This document shows positions 53,881-61,764 of a stretch of DNA of 64,000 nt, one piece after another; positions within the stretch are counted from its first letter, which is position 1, and every line of letters begins with the position of its first letter. The stretch lies in contig NZ_CP009933.1 in NCBI RefSeq assembly GCF_000968375.1, positions 1,612,001 to 1,676,000 of the forward strand, given 5' to 3'. The translations under genes and the position numbers were made by a program. Source of the stretch: Clostridium scatologenes (GTDB taxonomy: Bacteria > Bacillota > Clostridia > Clostridiales > Clostridiaceae). The notes under the pieces are model-generated. The model was not told the origin of the DNA and made no database searches. It saw only the letters and a list, made by a program, of their open reading frames with translations.

Positions 53881-53967
53881 ACCTGATCTCAAAATTATAA
53901 CAAATAGTAATGTATATTAACCTTAAAATTTCAATATTTCTTTGCTACTCGCTAAATATTATCAGGT
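53881..53967 (-). promoter_or_regulatory. Structured leader hiding the ribosome site of the MFS gene
   Basis: On the minus strand ACCTGAT (53967-53961) can pair with ATCAGGT (53887-53881), enclosing about 73 bases. The second arm contains the AGG used as ribosome site 12 bases before the MFS ATG. A GGAAGG site lies just upstream of the first arm, followed by a very short frame (GTG AAA ACC TGA). This looks like a translational attenuator or riboswitch-type control. No known riboswitch consensus was recognised. Confidence 0.4.
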
Positions 53968-54074
53968 TTTCACTTCCTTCCCTATTATGCTAATTTTCGG
54001 CTTATATATTAGCTATTATATCATCAACTGTTTATATTTGAAAGTTTTGCAATTGAAACACCTGTATTTGTTAA

Positions 54075-55241
54075 TTATTGAAACTTTGTTATTATTATTT
54101 TATAGATAGTCTGTATTGCTAATGGAATAATCTTTTCATCAAAATTAAATTTCGAATTATGCAGAGGATAATTTTTTTCATCTTTTATTTCTGCAAAAAA
54201 AACTATTCTTGCACCTTTTACTTTTTTAAAATAAAACCCTGCGTTATCTCCTGCAAGATATGGTTTAATTGAAGTAGTTACATTTTGTTTACCAAATATA
54301 CTCTTTCCAACTCTTCTGCCTATAGTTACAAGCTCATCATCATTATAAATACTAGGTATTTTAGGCATTGTTTTAACTTCTATTAAACTCCCACTTTCTT
54401 TTTGTAGCTTCTGTTGCATTTTGCTCAATTTTTTACAAACATTAACTCTATCTCTTTCATCAAAAGTTCTTAAAGTTCCTTTCATTTCAACGTTTTCTGC
54501 AATTACATTGGTCTTTACTCCTCCTCTTATAGTTCCAATACCAACCACGAAAGGCATCTTGGAATTATATGTATCATTTATTTCACTTACAGCACAAATA
54601 ACTTTTCCTGCTGCTTTAATAGCATCAATACCTTTATTTACTTCACACCAATGGCTAGATTTACCTGTAATTTTAATATTTAAAGAACTTATTTCACAAG
54701 TAGATACATTGTTTCGAATTTCCATCCCTAGTGGTAATGAATTGGCTAAATGAAAAATTAATATTCTATCAACCTTTGGTTTTAATAACACACCACCTTT
54801 AATCATTGCCTTTGCACCTTTTCCTATTTCTTCTCCAGGCTCAAATATAAACTTTATATTACACTTTAATTTTTCCTTAGTCTCATAAAATACATAGGAA
54901 AGTCCAAGAGCAATTGCAACTATAGCATCATGACCGCAGGCATGCATAATATTTTCATTTTTTGATGCATATTCGCAAGATGTTTCTTCTTGTATTGGCA
55001 GTGCATCCATTTCAGCACGAATTGCAAAAGTAGGATAGTTTCCATCATTTATGATTTCTGCAACAACTCCTGTATTTGCTACTATTTTATAAGACATACC
55101 AATTTTGTGTAAGAAACTGCAGATAAGTTTACAAGTTCCAAACTCTTGTAAACTTAATTCTGGATACATATGCAGCTGCCTTCTTATTTTAATTATTTCA
55201 GGTGTTATTTTCTCTATTAAATTCATATAATCATTATCCAT
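54075..55241 (-). CDS. M20-family amidohydrolase/peptidase
   Basis: The 388-residue protein shows the M20D metal-site motifs HACGHDAI and FIFEPGEEIGKGA, plus the dimerisation lid region with SSHWCEVNKGIDA. Such enzymes deacylate N-acyl amino acids or cleave small peptides (hippurate, acetyl-diaminopimelate, indole-acyl types). The ATG at 55241 has a GGAG site at unusual distance; an ATG 15 bases later is possible. No operon partner is evident, and the exact substrate is unknown. Confidence 0.87.
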   Translation of the reverse strand: MDNDYMNLIEKITPEIIKIRRQLHMYPELSLQEFGTCKLICSFLHKIGMSYKIVANTGVVAEIINDGNYPTFAIRAEMDALPIQEETSCEYASKNENIMHACGHDAIVAIALGLSYVFYETKEKLKCNIKFIFEPGEEIGKGAKAMIKGGVLLKPKVDRILIFHLANSLPLGMEIRNNVSTCEISSLNIKITGKSSHWCEVNKGIDAIKAAGKVICAVSEINDTYNSKMPFVVGIGTIRGGVKTNVIAENVEMKGTLRTFDERDRVNVCKKLSKMQQKLQKESGSLIEVKTMPKIPSIYNDDELVTIGRRVGKSIFGKQNVTTSIKPYLAGDNAGFYFKKVKGARIVFFAEIKDEKNYPLHNSKFNFDEKIIPLAIQTIYKIIITKFQ

Positions 55242-55354
55242 TTATATACAAATTCATCTCCATTCAGTTCTCATTATTCCAATTACCAAGTAAATTTACT
55301 TCATCACTACCATTCTAATTCTCCACTTTCTTTGAGTGAATTGTTTAATTTTAT

Positions 55355-56530
55355 TTATTTAAAATTAATTTTAATATTAACTATTTCGGCCTTTGTTCCT
55401 ATTCTTATAGGTGGTCCCCAGGTTCCATAACCAGAAGTAACTATTAAATTAAAATTGTCTTTTTTCAAATATCCATAGTCATCTTCATATATCATTTTTG
55501 TAATAAAATTATTAGGAAAAAACTGTCCTTTATGAGTATGACCTGAAAGTTGAATGTCCACTTTTTCTTTTTCATCTTCTTGCAAATTTGTAGGCCTATG
55601 ATTCAGTACTATAATTGGAAGTTCCCTATTAACATCTTTTAGTATTTTATCAAGTAGTGTAATATTTTCTTTTTCCCTGTCAATCCTTGCTGGATCATCC
55701 CTTCCAACCACATAAAAACTATTATCAATTTTTACTGCACTATCATGCAGCATCTTTACATTTCCATTTTTTAAATAATAGAGAGTTTCTGGCAAGTCTT
55801 TTTCTATATATTCATGATTTCCTGTGATACCATAAACTCCATACTTTGACCTTATACTTTTGAAAGCATTTGATGCATAACTTTTCAATTTCGTAGTACT
55901 ACTTTCATCCATTATATCACCACAAAAGAAAACTATGTCAGGATCCAGTGAATTTATTGAAGTTACCATTTTATCAATACCTTTTTCTTTAACACCTATT
56001 CCAATATGTACATCTGCAACCATTACTACATTAAGCGAATTGATTTTGCCAGCTTTTTTATTAACAGTTAAATTATAATTTGTAATTACTACATGAGCCG
56101 CATTCCAAAGTCCAAAGCTTATTACCATAAATACTATTATGAAAACTGACACTCCATTTCCATACAATTTACTTAAATAATTTCTAACTTTTCCTCTATA
56201 ACCTATTTTATTTAATATAAACTTAGCAATATCTACTATAGGAAACAATATAAGAAGATAGCATGTAACAGCAAGGCAAATGGCTCCTATTGCTGTAAAT
56301 ATTGATGTTAATATATTATTTACAGATAAAAAACTCCTAAATAAGACACTTATGATGTATGAAAGTGCTAAACTCCAAAATATAAACCAATATAATCTAC
56401 TCTTTATTTTTTTATTTTTATATGAAAATACACCTTTACCTTTTATTCCAATATAATAACATGACATAACATATAGAAATACAAAAAATAAAAGTAAAAG
56501 TATAGTTCCAATATATATCAGTATACGCAT
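55355..56530 (-). CDS. Membrane-anchored metallophosphoesterase
   Basis: The 391-residue protein has four hydrophobic helices in its first 150 residues and a calcineurin-like domain after them. The metal motifs appear in order: ADVHIG, FFCGDIMDES, GITGNHEYI, VLNHRP and LSGHTHKGQ. The family includes YkuE/YaeI-type enzymes acting on lipid phosphates such as UDP-diacylglucosamine; the substrate here is unknown. The catalytic domain would face outside if the odd helix count is counted differently, so topology is open. It is a single gene. Confidence 0.87.
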   Translation of the reverse strand: MRILIYIGTILLLLFFVFLYVMSCYYIGIKGKGVFSYKNKKIKSRLYWFIFWSLALSYIISVLFRSFLSVNNILTSIFTAIGAICLAVTCYLLILFPIVDIAKFILNKIGYRGKVRNYLSKLYGNGVSVFIIVFMVISFGLWNAAHVVITNYNLTVNKKAGKINSLNVVMVADVHIGIGVKEKGIDKMVTSINSLDPDIVFFCGDIMDESSTTKLKSYASNAFKSIRSKYGVYGITGNHEYIEKDLPETLYYLKNGNVKMLHDSAVKIDNSFYVVGRDDPARIDREKENITLLDKILKDVNRELPIIVLNHRPTNLQEDEKEKVDIQLSGHTHKGQFFPNNFITKMIYEDDYGYLKKDNFNLIVTSGYGTWGPPIRIGTKAEIVNIKINFK

Positions 56531-56881
56531 TTAATATTCCCCTATCTAAAAACTATTACTTTTCACCGCAGGTTTCTTTATTGATGTGCAATTTATCTCA
56601 TTTTGCACTAGTATCATATGTACATAGTACATTTTACATATATTATAGTCAACATAAAAAATTTAATTATATTAACTATAAAATTTTCAATTAACTTTTC
56701 ATTCTTTTCATAATATTTAGTAACAATTACTACATCTTAGTGTAACTTTATGTTAAAATCATAAAAAGACATTTAATTTAAACTTATACTAGTCTCTATA
56801 TCAATAATTATTAACATTATTTACAAATATAATATACAAGTTTCACTTAACTACAATTAATTTTTTAGGAGGTCCTTATTT
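56531..56881. other. Intergenic region between divergent genes
   Basis: It is AT-rich and holds a short imperfect palindrome (ATGTACATAGTACAT near 56616) and the AGGAGG of xdhC at 56869-56874. No gene or RNA is supported. Confidence 0.4.
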
Positions 56882-57961
56882 ATGAATTCAATTAGTTATG
56901 AAGCCTTATTACACCAGTTAAATGCAGGAAAAAGAGCTGTTATGGTTACAATAGTTAATGATGAAAATAGTGAAAGTACAACTTTTTCTAAAAAAATTCT
57001 TTTAACTGAAGAAGATTTGGAAAGCAATAATAACAATTACAATTTTGATAATACATTTTATGAAAAAGCTAAATATGCTCTAAAATCTGGTAATTTGCAA
57101 TTTGAATCCTCTGAAAAAGAAATATATTTAATTGAACCTTATTTTCCTGAACCTAAACTAATAATTTTAGGTGGAGGACATATTGCTAAACCTTTAGTAG
57201 AATTTGGAGCAAAAGTTGGATTTTCAGTTACTGTCATTGATGATAGACCATCCTTTGCTAACAGCAAAAGGTTTCCCGATGCTGAAAATGTAATTTGTGA
57301 AAGCTTTGAAAAATGCTTTGATTTGATCAACTTAAATCCATCAACTTTTGTAGTAATTGTAACTAGAGGTCATAGGCATGATATGGATTGTTTAAGACAA
57401 GTATTAAAATATAACACAGCATATACTGGAATGATTGGCTCTAAACGTCGAGTTAATGGTGTTATGAATCAATTATTAAGTGAAGGCTACTCTAAAGAAA
57501 AGCTTGATAATGTCAATGCTCCTATCGGTCTTAATATAGGTGCGGTTACTCCTGAAGAAATAGCCACTTCTATTATAGCTCAAGTTATTAGCTATAGGAG
57601 ACTTGTTACTTCAAAAAACGGTATCAAAAAAGTTACAAAGGCTAATTGGCCAGAATTTGACCGTGATGTGTTAATTGCATTAAGCCAAGAAGAAAAAGAA
57701 GCTAAAGCAATTATTACAATCATTTCTACTAAAGGTTCTGTTCCGAGAAAAGAAGGAGCAAAAATGATAGTTTATCCTCACGGTAAAATTCTAGGAAGTA
57801 TCGGTGGTGGCTGTAGTGAAGGTTCAGTAATCAATACAGCTCGTTACATATTAAGAAACGGTGGCTGTAAGGTTGAAAGTATAGATATGACAGGTTATGT
57901 TGCCGAAGAAGAAGGTATGGTTTGCGGTGGAATAATGGATGTATTTATTGAAACATTTTAA
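56882..57961 (+). CDS. XdhC/CoxI-family molybdenum-hydroxylase maturation protein
   Basis: The 359-residue protein has three parts. Residues 1-85 are a degenerate CoxI-like half. Residues about 90-230 are the XdhC Rossmann domain (ILGGGHIAKPLVEFG, IDDRPSFA, VIVTRGHRHD, GMIGSKRR). Residues about 245-359 are a canonical CoxI domain with GSVPRKEGAKM and GSIGGGCSEG. Standard XdhC has the CoxI domain first and the Rossmann domain last, so this is a fused, nearly permuted form. Such proteins bind or sulfurate the molybdenum cofactor for xanthine dehydrogenase or related enzymes; no hydroxylase gene is in the window. AGGAGG precedes the ATG. Confidence 0.85.
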   Translation: MNSISYEALLHQLNAGKRAVMVTIVNDENSESTTFSKKILLTEEDLESNNNNYNFDNTFYEKAKYALKSGNLQFESSEKEIYLIEPYFPEPKLIILGGGHIAKPLVEFGAKVGFSVTVIDDRPSFANSKRFPDAENVICESFEKCFDLINLNPSTFVVIVTRGHRHDMDCLRQVLKYNTAYTGMIGSKRRVNGVMNQLLSEGYSKEKLDNVNAPIGLNIGAVTPEEIATSIIAQVISYRRLVTSKNGIKKVTKANWPEFDRDVLIALSQEEKEAKAIITIISTKGSVPRKEGAKMIVYPHGKILGSIGGGCSEGSVINTARYILRNGGCKVESIDMTGYVAEEEGMVCGGIMDVFIETF

Positions 57962-57970
57962 AATTAAAAT

Positions 57971-58011
57971 AAAGCTAGTACAAAATCTTATCAAAGATTT
58001 ATGCTAGCTTT
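57971..58011. terminator. Terminator between xdhC and luxS
   Basis: AAAGCTAG (57971-57978) pairs with CTAGCTTT (58004-58011), with an inner AATCTT/AAGATT stem, between convergent genes. Confidence 0.7.
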
Positions 58012-58031
58012 ATCTTATATAAAAATACAAA

Positions 58032-58514
58032 CTAATTTTCTGGATAATTTAAATTTTTCTCATTTACATTTAATAAAACTTCATTTAAAAATTTATTTCC
58101 TATATATTTTGCCATAGGAAGATTCATATCTAAATAATTTCCACAATCTCTAGCTGCAGCACCAGGTACATCACCTTCAAAATTTGCAATAAATTTGTAC
58201 ATTTCTATTAATAAATTAACAATATCTTTTGATTTGTAATTTCCATTTAAAATCAAATAAAAACCTGTTCTACATCCCATAGGTCCAAAATATACAGTTT
58301 TTGAACCATATACACTATGATTTCTTAAAAAAGTTGCAGCAAGATGCTCAATAGTATGCATCTCAGCAGTATTCATAACTGGTTCAAAATTTGGTCTTGT
58401 CATTCTTATATCAAAAGTAGTAAGAACTACTTCTCCAAATTTATCTTTTCTTGAAACATAAACACCTGGAAGTAGTTTTTCATGATTAACTGTAAAACTT
58501 GCGATTTTTTCCAT
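58032..58514 (-). CDS. luxS: S-ribosylhomocysteine lyase LuxS
   Basis: The start at 58514 (MEKIASFTVNH) is favoured because AGGAGG lies 8 bases upstream; an ATG 6 bases earlier is too close. The 160-residue enzyme has the metal motif HTIEH and the third ligand Cys in MGCRTGFY. It cuts S-ribosylhomocysteine to homocysteine and DPD, the precursor of autoinducer 2, within the activated methyl cycle. No pfs gene is adjacent. Confidence 0.95.
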   Translation of the reverse strand: MEKIASFTVNHEKLLPGVYVSRKDKFGEVVLTTFDIRMTRPNFEPVMNTAEMHTIEHLAATFLRNHSVYGSKTVYFGPMGCRTGFYLILNGNYKSKDIVNLLIEMYKFIANFEGDVPGAAARDCGNYLDMNLPMAKYIGNKFLNEVLLNVNEKNLNYPEN

Positions 58515-58591
58515 ATTCATTACCTCCTATAAATCCAATCCAATCTTAACATTTATACATTTATACGTCAAGTAAACACTTAGCAGAAACA

Positions 58592-59455
58592 TTACACTAA
58601 TATTTCTGATCCATTTTCCGTAACAACTATAGTATGCTCCCATTGAGCTGAAAGAGAACCATCTTTAGTAAGCACTGTCCAATCATCATCAAGAGTAATA
58701 CATTTATAATCTCCCTCATTTATCATAGGCTCCACAGTAAATACCATGCCTGGAAGCAATAATACTCCTTTCCCCGTCTTAGCAAAATGATCTACATGGG
58801 GTTCTTCATGAAATTTTAGTCCTACACCATGTCCTCCTAAGTCTCTTACTACAGAATATCCTAAATTGTTACAATAATTTTCTATAGCTGTTCCTACAGC
58901 ATTAAGACTACCATAAGGCTTTACTGCATCAATACCTATATACATGGCTTTTTTGGTCTCTTCCACAAGTTTAACTGCATTTTCACTAGCTTCACCTATT
59001 ATAAACATTCTGCTAGCATCAGAATAATATCCATCCAATATAGTACTTACATCTATATTAATTATATCTCCACTTTTTAAAACTGTATTGTCTGGTATTC
59101 CATGACATATAACATTATTTATAGAGGTACAAACACTTTTAGGAAATCCAAAATAATTTAACGGAGCGGCAATGGCACCTCTTTTTGCAGTATGCTCACT
59201 AACCCAATTATCTATTTCACTGGTAGTTACTCCTTCTTTAATTCTCTCTGCTACAATATCCAATATTTCATTAGTAACTACACCACTTTTTCTTATTCCC
59301 TCAATTTGTTCTGGCGTTTTTATCAAATCAAAAGAAGGAATTATGAAACCTTCTTTTTCATATTCAAATAATCTTGCATCTTGCTCCATGTGACATTTCT
59401 TATACTTTTTACCACTGCCACACCAACATAAATCATTTCTACCTGGTTTTTTCAT
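58592..59455 (-). CDS. map: Type I methionine aminopeptidase with N-terminal SEC-C motif
   Basis: The start at 59455 (MKKPGRNDLCWCGS) has GGAGATG upstream. Residues about 9-25 form a SEC-C zinc motif (CWCGSGKKYKKCH), which may help dock on ribosomes. The catalytic pita-bread fold follows with metal ligands in IDVSTILDGYYSDASR (two Asp), GHGVGLKFHEEPH (His), FTVEPM (Glu) and SAQWEHT (Glu). It removes initiator methionine. The SEC-C extension is common in clostridial MAPs. It is a single gene near luxS. Confidence 0.93.
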   Translation of the reverse strand: MKKPGRNDLCWCGSGKKYKKCHMEQDARLFEYEKEGFIIPSFDLIKTPEQIEGIRKSGVVTNEILDIVAERIKEGVTTSEIDNWVSEHTAKRGAIAAPLNYFGFPKSVCTSINNVICHGIPDNTVLKSGDIINIDVSTILDGYYSDASRMFIIGEASENAVKLVEETKKAMYIGIDAVKPYGSLNAVGTAIENYCNNLGYSVVRDLGGHGVGLKFHEEPHVDHFAKTGKGVLLLPGMVFTVEPMINEGDYKCITLDDDWTVLTKDGSLSAQWEHTIVVTENGSEILV

Positions 59456-59583
59456 CAAATACATCTCCAATCAAATATTTAGCCTACTAATATAATACCA
59501 GTCTTTTCTAATAATTTAAACATAATTTTCAAATTTAGTACAATCAAATGATTCTTAGACAACTGAATTTAAAGTAAAAAAAA

Positions 59584-59615
59584 ATTAACAACATAAAATA
59601 ATTTATGCTGCTAAC
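59584..59615 (-). terminator. Terminator of the NlpC/P60 gene
   Basis: ATTAACAACATAAA (59584-59597) pairs with TTTATGCTGCTAAC (59602-59615) with two mismatches. The A-run before it is the U-tract on the minus strand. Confidence 0.7.
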
Positions 59616-59635
59616 TTGTCCACTTCTATTTCAAT

Positions 59636-60625
59636 TTATTTAACTCTTTTAGCAGTTAAATAATCTCCTCTAGTAAGCGGTGAAACTTTAACTACATCTC
59701 CAGTTTGCGGTGCATGAATATACATTCCGTTTCCTACGTATATTCCAACATGGTGAGGATTACCTGATGTTCCAAATAAAACCAAATCTCCTGGTTGAAG
59801 TTGATCTCTTGATACAGTAGTACCATCATTTATTTGTTCATAAGTAGTTCTTCCGAGTCCAACACCGAAATGTGCATAAACATACTGAGTAAATCCTGAA
59901 CAATCAAAGCCTGAAGGTGAAGTTCCTCCCCAAACATAAGGAGTTCCTATGAAACTATACGCATAATTCACTACTGCATTGCTTCCCAAAGATACAGATG
60001 CTCCTCTTGATAAGCTAGGTTTAGAAACCGCTGCTGAAGCATATGCAACTTGCTTCTGCTGAGATTGAGCAGCTAACTTCTTAGCAGCATCCTTATCCGA
60101 ATTAAGCTTGGCAATCTTTTTTTCTGTATCTGCTTTTAAACTTATCAATTTAGTACTTTTTTCATTTAAGTTCTTTTTTTCTGTTTCCATTTTGTTCTTT
60201 TTATCATTTAAAGAAGCAATTGTTTTGTTATCAAAAGCCACAATTGTTTTTATTGCTTCCATTCTAGATAGAAAATCCGAAAAATTTGTTGAATCCAATA
60301 TCATTTCAACATATCCACCAGATCCATTTATGTATGCTGCTCGTACTCTTTTTTTCAATATGTCTTTGTGCTGAATTATATCAGTATCATTATTTTTTAT
60401 CTGCTGTTCTAATGATTTTATGTCATTTGAAGTCTTAGTTATTTCCTTATTGTTACTATCTAATTTTACTAAAGCATTTTGTATGTCATTATCTAGCTTT
60501 TCTATATTGACATTAACACTTCCATCTTGTGAGGGGTCATTAGCTGCTGGTTTTGCAAAAACCGTATTTCCCAGTAAGAATACTGCGGTTAAAGTTCCCG
60601 TAATAAACTTTACTATTTTTTTCAC
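59636..60625 (-). CDS. Secreted NlpC/P60 peptidoglycan hydrolase with coiled coil (PcsB-like)
   Basis: The 329-residue protein has a signal peptide (KKIVKFITGTLTAVFLLG, cleavage near AKPAAN). A long coiled coil follows (about 40-195, with ASLNDKKNKMETEKKNLNE), then a short linker and a C-terminal NlpC/P60 domain with catalytic Cys in GFDCSGFTQYV, His in HHVGIYVGNG and a further HAP. Such enzymes cut D-Glu-mesoDAP or related links at the septum and are often controlled by FtsEX through the coiled coil. It has a good terminator and its own promoter region. Confidence 0.92.
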   Translation of the reverse strand: MKKIVKFITGTLTAVFLLGNTVFAKPAANDPSQDGSVNVNIEKLDNDIQNALVKLDSNNKEITKTSNDIKSLEQQIKNNDTDIIQHKDILKKRVRAAYINGSGGYVEMILDSTNFSDFLSRMEAIKTIVAFDNKTIASLNDKKNKMETEKKNLNEKSTKLISLKADTEKKIAKLNSDKDAAKKLAAQSQQKQVAYASAAVSKPSLSRGASVSLGSNAVVNYAYSFIGTPYVWGGTSPSGFDCSGFTQYVYAHFGVGLGRTTYEQINDGTTVSRDQLQPGDLVLFGTSGNPHHVGIYVGNGMYIHAPQTGDVVKVSPLTRGDYLTAKRVK

Positions 60626-61016
60626 TAATATCTCTCCTTTATACTTTTCTTAATTTTTTTACTCTTTGTCCAATTTCATATTACAATAGGTTATAATATG
60701 AAAATTTAAAAACAACCTTTTTTATTATATCACAAGTTTACGAATTTTTAAAATTTATTTTTATATTTTTTACTTTTAATAAATTTAATATGATATTTTA
60801 TACAATTCCTGCCATTTGTAATACCAACACTTCTTAAAGTGCAGGATGAACATTTCTGTGGGTTTGAATAAGCTCTTCTATAACTAATCCAATTAATTAT
60901 CTAATCAAAAATGCTAGTATATTTTGTACTATTGAGTAAATATTTCTAATTGAAATTGATTTATTCTTCTCAAAAAAATATTTCACAAAATATACTAGCT
61001 CATCTTTTAATACATC
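60626..61016. other. Intergenic region with a degenerate hairpin element and a terminator
   Basis: GCTAGTATATTTTGT (60913-60927) pairs with ACAAAATATACTAGC (60985-60999), a 15-bp stem that likely ends the ferredoxin gene on the minus strand. Around 60830-60880, CACTTCTTAAAGTG followed by GAATAAGCTCTTCTA resembles a decayed version of the element at 49721-49780 (CTTAAGGTGG... GATAAGTTCTTCTA). No gene was found. Confidence 0.4.
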
Positions 61017-61205
61017 CTATTCTACTGAAATTGCATTTACAGGGCACTGATCCGCTGCTTCTTGTGCACTACTTTCTTCTACAGGTGGCACTTCATCTTC
61101 AATAGCTTTTGCTTTACCATCATCATCCATTTTAAATACTTCTGGACAAACATCTGGACATAATCCACAACCTATACAAGTATCTTTATCAACATTAGCT
61201 TTCAT
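61017..61205 (-). CDS. Single-cluster [4Fe-4S] ferredoxin
   Basis: The 62-residue protein has CIGCGLCPDVCP near the start (Cys11, 14, 17) and a fourth cysteine in ADQCPVNAI (Cys54), with an extra Cys21. The second cluster motif of 2[4Fe-4S] ferredoxins is missing, so it is of the Thermotoga/Desulfovibrio single-cluster kind. It is very acidic, fitting a soluble electron carrier. ATG follows AAGGAG. It could serve the CODH or hydrogenase, but it is not linked to them here. Confidence 0.93.
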   Translation of the reverse strand: MKANVDKDTCIGCGLCPDVCPEVFKMDDDGKAKAIEDEVPPVEESSAQEAADQCPVNAISVE

Positions 61206-61355
61206 AATATTACAGTACTCCTTTCACTATTATAATTTGGATAGTTCATAATTTATTTTTCCGATTTTTCAAATTTCAATTCATAAATATTAAAATATTA
61301 TTTAATTTCCAATTTAAACTTTCTACTAAAAATTTATAATAAAATCATAAAAAGC

Positions 61356-61383
61356 TTGATTTTTTTTATTTCCATGATATAAT
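61356..61383 (+). promoter_or_regulatory. Sigma-A promoter of the ArfA-like gene
   Basis: TTGATT (61356-61361), 16 bases, and TATAAT (61378-61383) with an extended TG. A 14-bp A/T palindrome (AAAAATATTTTTTATT and its complement, about 61423-61454) in the leader sits just before the ribosome site at 61455. Confidence 0.6.
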
Positions 61384-61471
61384 AGTCTAACAAACAAAGT
61401 TTATTAATAAAATTTATCCAAAAATATTTTTTATTAATAAAAAATATTTTTATAAGGAGGTATTAGCCAAT

Positions 61472-61534
61472 ATGGAAATAATATTTGAAATTCCTATAGA
61501 CGTTATAGAAGAATGTTTAGTATACTTAGATTAA
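61472..61534 (+). CDS. 20-residue leader peptide upstream of the ArfA-like gene
   Basis: A TAAGGAGG site (61453-61460) precedes ATG at 61472 and a frame of 20 codons, MEIIFEIPIDVIEECLVYLD, ending TAA. It is acidic and hydrophobic, unlike the basic protein after it. The ribosome site is better than that of the following gene, so it is probably translated. It may couple or regulate translation of the downstream gene. Confidence 0.45.
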   Translation: MEIIFEIPIDVIEECLVYLD

Positions 61535-61563
61535 ACTATTATATTTAAGAAGGGATGATTTAA

Positions 61564-61764
61564 ATGAAAAAGTCAAAGAAATATATGACTAAAAATTTAA
61601 GCTTCACTATTAATCTTAACGAAATGGCTTTAAATTCTAGAAAATTCAATGCTAGCGAAATTTCTAGAGGTACTGGTATGCATAAGTCTAAAAAAGGTAA
61701 AGGTTCATATACCCGTAAGAATAAAAATTGGGATTATTCTTACGGGTATTATTTTTTCATTTAA
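61564..61764 (+). CDS. ArfA/BrfA-like alternative ribosome-rescue factor with terminator inside the ORF
   Basis: The 66-codon frame has GAAGGG upstream. It contains KKGKGSYTRK, which equals the highly conserved core KKGKGSYMRK of E. coli ArfA apart from one residue. The N-terminal half resembles the helical region that precedes that core. ArfA recruits a release factor to ribosomes stalled at mRNA ends. The transcription terminator (61709-61757) begins at the tyrosine codon of GSY, and the stop codon (61762) lies beyond its U-run. The normal transcript would therefore lack a stop codon, as known for E. coli arfA and Bacillus brfA. tmRNA would normally destroy the product and rescue factor would appear when tmRNA fails. 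Identity is from the motif; the family link needs confirmation. Confidence 0.6.
   Translation: MKKSKKYMTKNLSFTINLNEMALNSRKFNASEISRGTGMHKSKKGKGSYTRKNKNWDYSYGYYFFI
61709..61757 (+). terminator. Terminator inside the ArfA-like ORF
   Basis: A 16-bp perfect stem, ATACCCGTAAGAATAA (61709-61724) with TTATTCTTACGGGTAT (61734-61749), is followed by ATTTTTTC. It lies within the coding frame, 5 bases before the stop codon. Confidence 0.85.
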
